Notes under the pieces: generated by a model
Told to the model about the DNA's origin: nothing
Databases searched by the model: none
The model's input: only the letters and a program-made list of their open reading frames with translations
In this document: positions 1-4,854 of the stretch, piece by piece
How positions within the stretch are numbered: the stretch's first letter is position 1
Layout: the number at the start of each line of letters is the position of its first letter
Origin: an uncultured Desulfovibrio sp.
GTDB taxonomy: Bacteria > Desulfobacterota > Desulfovibrionia > Desulfovibrionales > Desulfovibrionaceae
NCBI GenBank assembly: GCA_945871415.1
Contig: CAMBWG010000188.1
Location: 1-5,105 of the forward strand
Direction of reading: 5' to 3'
Length of the DNA stretch: 5,105 bases
Made by a program: the position numbers and the translations under genes

Positions 1-57
1 CGAAACGACAGGCCGTATGGTTTGGAACGCGCAGCGTTTCAAACTGAAAATGCTCTA
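1..57 (+). repeat. Interspersed hairpin element, copy A (right part only, cut by window edge)
   Basis: This is the right-hand 55 bp of the element seen in full at 596-740 and 4855-4998, plus the flanking TA at 56-57. It contains the conserved stretch CGAAACGACAGGCCGTATGG, then hairpin H4 at 20-44 (GTTTGGAACGC, loop GCA, GCGTTTCAAAC, with one G-T wobble), then CTGAAAATGCTC and TA. The left part lies outside the window. The copy is downstream of the minus-strand thioesterase gene, beyond its terminator. Confidence 0.9.
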
Positions 58-61
58 ACTC

Positions 62-111
62 CCCGAAAAGAAAGGGCCTCCCGCCAAGCGGGAGGCCCCT
101 TTCTTTTCGGG
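62..111 (-). terminator. Long hairpin terminator of the thioesterase gene, possibly bidirectional
   Basis: The left arm at 62-84 pairs with the right arm at 88-111 across a CAA loop. The stem is about 23 bp and perfect apart from one extra C in the right arm. The GC-rich core (GGGCCTCCCGC) is followed on either strand by a pyrimidine-rich CTTTCTTTTC segment, so it could end transcription in both directions. It starts 16 bp past the stop codon of the minus-strand thioesterase gene, which makes that gene the likeliest client. The call rests on structure only. Confidence 0.85.
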
Positions 112-127
112 CTGTCCGGGCTTCCGG

Positions 128-535
128 CTACTCGTCCGTCCCGGAAGGATGGGGCAGAGTGGTACGGAAGCCGGTGGCAAGACACTTGGCGATCAGCACT
201 TCGTTGGCGTCAAAAACATCCACTTCATAGTTCATGATGTGCTGGCCGCCGCGTACAAGGCGGGCTTCCGCCACCAGCGGCCCGGCGGAACCGGGACGCA
301 GGAATTCGATATGCGAGGTCAGGCTCACGACGCAATGATGCTTTCCCGCATTGGCGGCGCTGCCAAAGGCAATATCCGCCAGAGAAAAGATGGCGCCGCC
401 GTGGGCCATGCCCATACCGTTGATGTTGTCGCTGGTCAGAGGCATGCTGACGCGGGAGTAATCCTCGCGCGCTTCTTCGATGGTGATATTGAGAAGCCGC
501 ATCAGCTTGTCGTGTTTGGCGACAAAATTATCCAT
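128..535 (-). CDS. PaaI-family hotdog-fold acyl-CoA thioesterase
   Basis: The 135-residue product matches the usual length of single-domain hotdog thioesterases of the PaaI/4HBT type, which hydrolyse acyl-CoA or aryl-CoA in the cytoplasm as small oligomers. The family signature is clear: an Asn-Gly-containing stretch at 37-42, then AHGGAIFSLAD at 44-54. This carries the conserved HGG (45-47), at the start of the central helix, and the expected catalytic acidic residue Asp54. The region from about 69 to 125 fits the remaining beta-sheet, including SHIEFLRP (74-81). The ATG at 535 is chosen because AAGGAG lies 6 nt upstream (542-547 in plus coordinates). The frame stays open upstream through repeat B, but that part is not protein-like. 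No phenylacetate genes are nearby, so the substrate is unknown. A strong terminator follows the gene. Confidence 0.9.
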   Translation of the reverse strand: MDNFVAKHDKLMRLLNITIEEAREDYSRVSMPLTSDNINGMGMAHGGAIFSLADIAFGSAANAGKHHCVVSLTSHIEFLRPGSAGPLVAEARLVRGGQHIMNYEVDVFDANEVLIAKCLATGFRTTLPHPSGTDE

Positions 536-577
536 GAAATACTCCTTGTTGCGTGAAAGGCGCGCGACTCTGAGCAA

Positions 578-594
578 AGCCGGGAACCCCGGCT
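578..594. other. Small perfect GC hairpin abutting repeat copy B
   Basis: AGCCGGG (578-584), loop AAC, CCCGGCT (588-594) form a perfect 7-bp inverted repeat. It touches the left end of repeat copy B and lies in the leader between AMIN and the thioesterase start, about 43 bp upstream of the ATG. It has no T-tract, so it is not called a terminator. It could affect mRNA processing or be incidental. Confidence 0.5.
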
Positions 595-595
595 G

Positions 596-740
596 GAGCG
601 TTTTAGCTTTGAAAAAGGTGAAACGCGAGGCGGCGGCACAGCGCCGTCCGGCCCTGACTGAGCGGAAAAAATGCGTTTTTTTCCGTGAAACGACAGGCCG
701 TATGGTTTGAAACGCAAAGCGTTTCAAACTGAAAATGCTC
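596..740 (+). repeat. Interspersed hairpin element, copy B (full length, 145 bp)
   Basis: This full copy runs from GAGC (596-599) to GCTC (737-740), followed by TA. Four inverted repeats follow in order. H1 is at 598-626 (13+3+13, with a wobble and a mismatch). H2 is at about 631-646 (CGGCG/CGCCG). H3 is at 663-685 (CGGAAAAAA, TGCG, then T7CCG). H4 is at 705-729 (GTTTGAAACGC, loop AAA, GCGTTTCAAAC, perfect 11 bp). It fills most of the gap between the AMIN and thioesterase genes. Its right end supplies the AMIN stop codon: TAG at 742-740 on the minus strand is part of the conserved TAGAGC terminus. No convincing open reading frame lies inside. Confidence 0.93.
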
Positions 741-1747
741 TATTTGTCTACCCGGACGTCAAGCATCCGGCGATCCTTGGACAGCGTATAGCGGGTCTTC
801 GCGGAGCTGTTCAGGTCGATGACAACGCGCGTTTTTCCGTTGAGCTTGCCGATACGAACGTTGGTCACCAGATCATTTTTGGGAATACCGGGAGCCTTGA
901 TGTCCCAGTCTCCATCCAGATCCACAACAACGCGATCCGGGCCGGTCAGCACCATGGGCTTGTAGGAAATATTGGCATTGCCCACAATGCGCACGGTAGC
1001 GCCGCCTTCGCGGGCATAGACGACAAAGCGTTCCACGCTTTTATCCGCGGAGGATGCCTTTTCCCGCGCGGGAGCGGCTTCCTTGCGGGGCGTTTCTTTT
1101 TTTCTGGATTCTTCTCTGGTGGTTGCCGCTTTGGCTGTCTCAACGTCAGCCTTGCTTTCTTTGGCCTTTTCTTCCTTTTTGCCCGGCGCGGGTGTGGTCT
1201 TCGGCTTTTCGGGCGTTTCACGCGGGGTGTCGGCTGCCGCCTCGCGTTCGTGCGCGGCGACGACATTAGAAGCCAGGCTTGGTACCGGCACATCCTTGCG
1301 CTCTTCGGGCAGGGGCGGCACAGACACAGGAGCGTCCGACGGCAGCGGCGTATCCACTTCCGGCGCGGGCGCCCGCACAGGCTCAGGCGCGGGCGGGGGC
1401 GTCTGCGGCAGCGGCGGCAGCGTCGCCGGCGCCGTATCCGTTTCACCGCCAAAAGAGAAAGCCGGCGCGGCCGGAGCCTCGGCAACGGGAGCCATGGGCG
1501 CGGGCGGCGGGGTCAGGCTCGGAGCCGGGGAAGGAGACGGGGCGGGCAGAGAGGTCATCATATCTTCCGCGGCAGGTCTGCCGGATGACAGGCCTGCGCC
1601 GCCCGGCCCTTCGGAGGCCGGTACCGAGGAGGCTTCCGTGGTGACCGGCGCCGGATCGGGTTTGCGTCCCAGTTTCTCGTTGAGCATGATCAATGCCATA
1701 CCCAGCACGCAGACGGCCACGATAAGGCCCATGATGATTTTGTTCAT
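740..1747 (-). CDS. Membrane-anchored AMIN-domain protein with long Pro/Ala linker
   Basis: The product has 335 residues. Residues 1-3 are a short cytoplasmic tip and 4-21 form one hydrophobic segment (IIMGLIVAVCVLGMALIM), so it is probably an uncleaved N-terminal anchor with the rest in the periplasm. Residues 30-160 are a low-complexity Pro/Ala/Ser linker. Residues 165-235 are Lys/Glu/Ala-rich, with no recognisable domain. Residues 240-335 resemble an AMIN domain, with the strands DRVVVDLDGDW (271-281) and TRVVIDL (306-312). AMIN domains in AmiC amidases and PilQ secretins bind peptidoglycan or target proteins to the envelope. No amidase or secretin domain is fused here, so a structural or adaptor role is inferred. 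AGGAG lies 9 nt upstream of the ATG (1757-1761 in plus coordinates). The gene follows the TPR gene by 27 bp, suggesting one transcript. Its stop codon lies in repeat B. Confidence 0.88.
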   Translation of the reverse strand: MNKIIMGLIVAVCVLGMALIMLNEKLGRKPDPAPVTTEASSVPASEGPGGAGLSSGRPAAEDMMTSLPAPSPSPAPSLTPPPAPMAPVAEAPAAPAFSFGGETDTAPATLPPLPQTPPPAPEPVRAPAPEVDTPLPSDAPVSVPPLPEERKDVPVPSLASNVVAAHEREAAADTPRETPEKPKTTPAPGKKEEKAKESKADVETAKAATTREESRKKETPRKEAAPAREKASSADKSVERFVVYAREGGATVRIVGNANISYKPMVLTGPDRVVVDLDGDWDIKAPGIPKNDLVTNVRIGKLNGKTRVVIDLNSSAKTRYTLSKDRRMLDVRVDK

Positions 1748-1774
1748 TGCTGAAAACTCCTGAAGCGCGCGGCG

Positions 1775-2587
1775 TTATCGACGGGAGCGGGGAGCGCGCC
1801 GCTTTTCCCGCATGATGTAGTCGCGCAGCCGGCGGTAGACAGGTTCGGAAGCGTCAATTTTCATGGCCTGCGCCAGAAGCTGTTCCGCCTCCTCAAATTT
1901 GCGCAGATCGCAGAGAACGCGGGCCATGTTGAAAAGCGCGTGATCGTCCCCCGGGGCGAGCTTGACCACGCGACGGCTGAAACGCAGGGCCGTGTCCGGC
2001 TGGGATTGCTTGCGCAGCTGCACGCCGAAATCGCGGAACATATGACTATGCTCCGGCACAATGCCTTCCCTGGATTCAGCCATCTGTTCCAGCGCCGTCA
2101 GCGCCGCGTGGCGCTCCTTGGGGCGCTTGAGGCGGAGGAGCGTCTTGCGGAAGGTTTCGCGCATGGATATTTCAACCTGTTTTGCCTTGCGCGCGAGCTC
2201 CAGCCGACGAAACTCCTCATCCCCGTCATCGGAAGTGTCCGCGGCAGGTTGCGACGGGGCGAAGATCAGCTGCTGCTCCTGTTCCGCTGGTGCGCGCCGG
2301 GCCGTCGGATTCTGCTGCTGTCCCTGCGGAGGCTGGGAGCCGGTAGCGTGAATCGCGTCGTCCTGCGGCATGACGGGTTGCGGTGTCGGCGGCGCTTCCG
2401 GCACGAAGTTGTGCAGCAGCACGTCGTGGGCTACCCGTTCGGGGACGCCGACGGGTTTGCGCGCGCTGTCGATGCGCTGGACGATGTAATCGCCGGCTTC
2501 CGTCTGCCAGACGAAATAAAGGGCCCTGGACCCGCCCTGCAGCTTGTTGCGCAGGGAATAGACGCCGATGTATTGAGGAGATTGCAT
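1775..2587 (-). CDS. TPR-repeat protein with unassigned N-terminal domain
   Basis: The product has 270 residues and no signal peptide or membrane segment, so it is probably cytoplasmic. Residues 5-63 form a compact, aromatic-containing module (IGVYSLRNKLQ, then ALYFVWQTEAGDYIVQRID) that I cannot assign to a family. Residues 64-125 are a Pro/Gln-rich, probably disordered linker. A charged helical stretch follows at 125-175. Two TPR-like units lie at about 179-212 and 213-247, the second typical (ALFNMARVLCDLRKFEEAEQLLAQAMKID). The C-terminus is strongly basic (REKRRAPRSRR). TPRs mediate protein contacts; the partner may be the AMIN protein encoded 27 bp downstream. An in-frame TAG lies 9 bp before the ATG, so the start cannot lie further upstream. 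No good Shine-Dalgarno sequence precedes it; see the promoter entry for a possible leaderless start. Confidence 0.85.
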   Translation of the reverse strand: MQSPQYIGVYSLRNKLQGGSRALYFVWQTEAGDYIVQRIDSARKPVGVPERVAHDVLLHNFVPEAPPTPQPVMPQDDAIHATGSQPPQGQQQNPTARRAPAEQEQQLIFAPSQPAADTSDDGDEEFRRLELARKAKQVEISMRETFRKTLLRLKRPKERHAALTALEQMAESREGIVPEHSHMFRDFGVQLRKQSQPDTALRFSRRVVKLAPGDDHALFNMARVLCDLRKFEEAEQLLAQAMKIDASEPVYRRLRDYIMREKRRAPRSRR

Positions 2588-2593
2588 GGAGGA

Positions 2594-2621
2594 ACTCTAC
2601 ATGATTTGCAGTGAATGGCAA
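2594..2621 (-). promoter_or_regulatory. Candidate sigma-70 promoter for the TPR-AMIN genes (leaderless start)
   Basis: On the minus strand, TTGCCA (2621-2616; 5 of 6 to TTGACA) is separated by 16 bp from TAGAGT (2599-2594; 4 of 6 to TATAAT). The ATG begins only 7 nt after the -10 hexamer, so transcription would start at or next to the initiation codon. That fits the lack of a convincing ribosome-binding site. The consensus match is moderate and the call is an inference from spacing. Confidence 0.35.
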
Positions 2622-2640
2622 GGCGTCGGCTTGCGAACGT

Positions 2641-2663
2641 CCCTTTACGGGGCGCTCCCTTTA
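2641..2663. other. Direct repeat CCCTTTA in the hypA upstream region
   Basis: CCCTTTA occurs at 2641-2647 and again at 2657-2663, start to start 16 bp, just upstream of hypA. Such a pair could bind a regulator or be chance. I see no convincing -10/-35 promoter for hypA in 2588-2678. The only ribosome-binding-like sequence is AAGG at 2663-2666, rather far from the ATG. Confidence 0.25.
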
Positions 2664-2678
2664 AGGTAGCCTGCGCCC

Positions 2679-3032
2679 ATGCATGAAATGTCCCTTGCCC
2701 AGAATATTCTTGATATCGCGCGCCAGGAGCTGCAAGCCCGCGGCTGTACACGCCTCACCGGCGTGCATCTGCGTTGTGGCGCGCTGGCCGGAGTTGAGGT
2801 TTCCTCCTTGCGTTTCGGTTTTGAGGTACTCTTGCAGGGTACTCCCGACGAGACCGCCTGTCTGGAAATTGAGGAAGTCCCCCTGCGCCTGCGCTGCGGC
2901 GCCTGCGGCGCGGAGTTTGGCGGCGAGGGGCGGCTGGCCCTGTGGGAACCCTGTCCCTTTTGCGGCGAGCAGCTGGGGCATGAGGTCCTGCAGGGCAAAG
3001 AACTGAACATAGTTGCCATTGAAGGCACCTAA
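2679..3032 (+). CDS. hypA: HypA, [NiFe]-hydrogenase nickel metallochaperone
   Basis: The product has 117 residues, the normal HypA length. HypA delivers Ni(II) with HypB to the large-subunit precursor of [NiFe]-hydrogenase in the cytoplasm. The N-terminus is MHEMSLAQNIL, placing the family's nickel ligand at His2 with Glu3 beside it. This fixes the start at 2679, because His2 must directly follow the initiator Met. The zinc domain has the two expected CxxC pairs, Cys73/Cys76 (CGAC) and Cys92/Cys95 (CPFC). The C-terminal GKELNIVAIEG is also typical. hypB follows after 22 bp on the same strand, the common hypAB order. No hypC, D, E, F or hydrogenase structural genes are visible here. The ribosome-binding site is weak, and no clear promoter is seen. 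Confidence 0.97.
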   Translation: MHEMSLAQNILDIARQELQARGCTRLTGVHLRCGALAGVEVSSLRFGFEVLLQGTPDETACLEIEEVPLRLRCGACGAEFGGEGRLALWEPCPFCGEQLGHEVLQGKELNIVAIEGT

Positions 3033-3054
3033 GCTTGCAGAAGAGGAGTACGGC

Positions 3055-3708
3055 ATGCAAATTCCTGTAGTGCGCAATGTGCTGGAAGCCAATGAGAAAA
3101 TGGCGGCACAGGTGCGCGAGCGGCTGCGTGGTATCCTGACGCTGAATCTCATTTCTTCCCCCGGCGCGGGTAAGACGTCCCTGCTGGAACGCACCTTGCG
3201 CGATCTGGCCGGCGAATTCCGCATGGCTGTCATTGAAGGCGATTTGCAGACGGACAATGATGCGCGTCGCGTCGCCGCTACCGGGGCGCAGGCCGTGCAG
3301 ATCAATACCGACGGCGGCTGCCATCTTGACAGCAATATGATTTCTACGGCGCTGGATGCCCTGGATCTTTCACAGGTGGACATCCTCTTTATAGAAAATG
3401 TCGGCAATCTTGTCTGCCCCGTGGAATTTGACTGCGGCGAAGACGCCAAGGTCGCGCTGCTCAGCGTGACGGAGGGGGATGACAAGCCGGAAAAATATCC
3501 TCTTTTGTTCAATCTTGCCAGAGCCATGATCCTGAACAAAGTGGATTTGCTGCCCCATGTTGATTTCGACATGGCGCGTGCGCGAGCCTTTGCCACGCGG
3601 CTGAACAAGGAACTTGCCGTTTTTGAGGTTTCCTGCCGCAACGGCGAGGGCCTTGAAGGCTGGTATGACTGGCTGCGCCGCATGCGTGCGGACAAAGCGC
3701 GCGGCTGA
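3055..3708 (+). CDS. hypB: HypB, GTPase for hydrogenase nickel insertion
   Basis: The product has 217 residues and is a SIMIBI-class GTPase that works with HypA to insert nickel into [NiFe]-hydrogenase. The P-loop is SPGAGKTS (35-42), followed by EGD (61-63). Conserved NTDGGCHLD lies at 84-92, ENVGNLVCP at 114-122, and the guanine-specificity motif NKVD at 161-164. Cys89, His90 and Cys121 match the metal site of the GTPase domain. The ATG at 3055 has GAGGAG (3043-3048) 6 nt upstream. A TTG start at 3013 would overlap hypA and add 14 non-homologous-looking residues. The N-terminus lacks both the CxxCGC high-affinity nickel motif of the E. coli protein and any His-rich nickel store, so this is a short-type HypB. 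It is probably cotranscribed with hypA. Repeat copy C follows 23 bp after the stop. Confidence 0.98.
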   Translation: MQIPVVRNVLEANEKMAAQVRERLRGILTLNLISSPGAGKTSLLERTLRDLAGEFRMAVIEGDLQTDNDARRVAATGAQAVQINTDGGCHLDSNMISTALDALDLSQVDILFIENVGNLVCPVEFDCGEDAKVALLSVTEGDDKPEKYPLLFNLARAMILNKVDLLPHVDFDMARARAFATRLNKELAVFEVSCRNGEGLEGWYDWLRRMRADKARG

Positions 3709-3731
3709 TTGCAGTCGGATCGCGGCGTTTA

Positions 3732-3787
3732 AAGCGTTTCAACTTTGAAAAAGGTGAAACGCGAAGCGCTTCTCACTGAAAATGTTC
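3732..3787 (+). repeat. Interspersed hairpin element, copy C (internal deletion, 56 bp)
   Basis: This copy keeps the left end (AAGC for GAGC, preceded by TTTA), hairpin H1 (GCGTTTCAACTTT, loop GAA, AAAGGTGAAACGC) and the right end (ACTGAAAATG, then TTC). The middle, with H2, H3 and the conserved CGACAGGCCGTATGG segment, is missing. Its 56 bp equals full-length copy B (145 bp) minus the 89 bp between the two TGAAACGC direct repeats, so it looks like a deletion between those repeats. It lies 23 bp downstream of the hypB stop. Confidence 0.85.
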
Positions 3788-3810
3788 CAGTGCATTTTTC
3801 AGCAAATGCA
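3776..3810. other. Two overlapping, mutually exclusive small hairpins
   Basis: CTGAAAATG (3776-3784) can pair with CATTTTTCAG (3793-3802), with one bulged T. TGCATTT (3791-3797) can instead pair perfectly with AAATGCA (3804-3810). The two stems share TGCATTT, so only one can form at a time. The first uses the right end of repeat copy C. The location is downstream of hypB, so a role in hypB mRNA termination or stability is possible, but this may be incidental. Confidence 0.45.
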
Positions 3811-3816
3811 GTCATG

Positions 3817-3855
3817 ACGGGGACGCTGCCGTTTTTTCGCGGCAGGCGTCCCCGT
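3817..3855. terminator. GC-rich hairpin between hypB and proC, probable transcription terminator
   Basis: ACGGGGACGCTGCCG (3817-3831) pairs with CGGCAGGCGTCCCCGT (3840-3855), a 15-bp stem with one bulged G and the loop TTTTTTCG. It lies between the convergent ends of hypB and proC, where a bidirectional terminator is expected. There is no T-tract after the stem (the T6 lies in the loop), so it is not a canonical intrinsic terminator. It may act with the neighbouring hairpins or protect mRNA 3' ends. Confidence 0.5.
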
Positions 3856-3885
3856 TCCACAACTACATCAGGAAATTTCCCCTTG

Positions 3886-3996
3886 GAGCGTTTCACCTTT
3901 GAAAAAGGTGAAACGCAAGGCGGCGGCACAGCGCCGTCCGGCCCGAACTGAGCGAAAAGGCCGCGCTTTTCTGCGAAATGGCAGGCCGCATGGTTT
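3886..3996 (+). repeat. Interspersed hairpin element, copy D (right end missing)
   Basis: The copy starts at GAGC (3886). It has a perfect H1 at 3888-3916 (13-bp arms, loop GAA), H2, a diverged H3 with core GAAAAG (3954-3959) pairing with CTTTTC (3966-3971), and GGCAGGCCGCATGGTTT up to 3996. Similarity then stops: H4 and the GCTC end are missing. The break falls at the proC stop codon (TAA at 3997-3995 on the minus strand), so the last two bases of the repeat are part of that stop. The copy fills most of the 3' flank of proC. Confidence 0.9.
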
Positions 3997-4804
3997 ACTG
4001 TTCCATTTCCCGGCCGCGGGCGTCGGCAGCCAGAACGGCGTCAACCAGAAGGCCGTTGATCCCCGCGCGATCCAGCGCGTTTACGCCGGCAATGGTCAGG
4101 CCGCCGGGAGAGCAGACATCGTCGCGCAGTTGCGTCAGCGGCGTTGTTTCCTGTGCCGCCATGCGCGCGGAACCTTCAAAGAGGGCCGCCACCATTTCGC
4201 GTGATTGCGCCCAGGTAAAGCCCAGCGTGGCCCCGGCCTGGACAAGTCCCTGCATCATGGCAAAGACATAGGCGGGACCTGCGCCGATGAGCGCCGAAAA
4301 GGCCGTAAAGCGCGCTTCGGGCAGCTCCACGCAGACCCCCAGCGCGGCAAACAGGGCGTAAATGTCAGCGCGGGCTTCGGGCGTAAGCGCGGGATCGTCA
4401 AAGCAGAGGCCGAAGACCCCCTTGCCGACCCGGGCCGGCGTATTGGGCATGCAGCGGACTACGGCACAAGCCTGCCCAAGACTTTCCCGCAGCGCCGCCA
4501 TACTGATGCCGGCCGCCACTGAGATGACGACATGATCCGCGCGGATATGCGGAGCCAGTTCGCGCAGGACGGCATCCATCTGATAGGGCTTGACGGCGAC
4601 CACGATATAGCGGCTTCGGGCTGCCAGCTCCGCACTGGAGGCGCAGGAGACGACGCCCAGTTCTTCCAGTGGCGCAAGGCGCGCGGCCGTACGCGAACAG
4701 GCCGCCAGTCCCCATCCTTCCCACAGAGCTTCCTGCCGGGCCAGTCCGGCCATGATGGCCCCGCCCATGTTGCCGCAGCCGATGCAGCCAATCTCCTTTT
4801 TCAT
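3995..4804 (-). CDS. proC: Pyrroline-5-carboxylate reductase
   Basis: The product has 269 residues, the usual ProC length. It catalyses the last step of proline synthesis, NAD(P)H-dependent reduction of 1-pyrroline-5-carboxylate to L-proline, in the cytoplasm. The N-terminal Rossmann motif is GCIGCGNMGGAIMAG (6-20). VAVKP (69-73), VISVAAGIS (93-101) and VRCMPNTP (116-123) are typical of the dinucleotide domain. The C-terminal dimerisation and substrate domain shows GAGPAYVFAM (174-183) and the signature LRDDVCSPGGLTIAG (226-240), with the expected SPGGLT core. The ATG at 4804 gives the standard N-terminus directly before the glycine-rich loop. A GGGGGA ribosome-binding-like stretch (4808-4813 in plus coordinates) lies 3 nt upstream. 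The gene converges with hypB. Its TAA stop falls at the truncated end of repeat D, and repeat E lies 50 bp upstream of its start. The protein appears full length. Confidence 0.97.
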   Translation of the reverse strand: MKKEIGCIGCGNMGGAIMAGLARQEALWEGWGLAACSRTAARLAPLEELGVVSCASSAELAARSRYIVVAVKPYQMDAVLRELAPHIRADHVVISVAAGISMAALRESLGQACAVVRCMPNTPARVGKGVFGLCFDDPALTPEARADIYALFAALGVCVELPEARFTAFSALIGAGPAYVFAMMQGLVQAGATLGFTWAQSREMVAALFEGSARMAAQETTPLTQLRDDVCSPGGLTIAGVNALDRAGINGLLVDAVLAADARGREMEQ

Positions 4805-4854
4805 ATATCCCCCGTCGTTGTCTGAATGATTTTGCGAAACAGTCCTGACGTTTA

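Noticed and set aside
536..727. In-frame N-terminal extension of the thioesterase through repeat copy B (a 199-residue reading)
   Set aside because: The extension translates the non-coding repeat and is not thioesterase-like. The ATG at 535 has a good AAGGAG site and gives the normal family length.
1083..1763. Long plus-strand open frames over the AMIN gene (also 707-1588)
   Set aside because: They are the complement of the Pro/Ala/Lys-rich linker, whose biased composition removes stops. Their Arg- or Gly/Ser-rich products show no domains, and the minus-strand gene has an anchor, an AMIN domain and a ribosome-binding site.
2616..2630. Sigma-54 promoter for hypA (TGGCA with GC at the right spacing)
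   Set aside because: The -12 half is CGGC rather than TTGC, and the TTGC at 2631-2634 is out of register. The match is too weak to call.
3013..3054. TTG start for hypB at 3013
   Set aside because: It would overlap the hypA end and add 14 residues unlike the family. The ATG at 3055 has GAGGAG at ideal spacing.
2661..3695. 344-residue minus-strand open frame opposite hypA-hypB
   Set aside because: It is antisense to two clearly recognised genes, and its product is a low-complexity Ser/Arg-rich translation with no motif.
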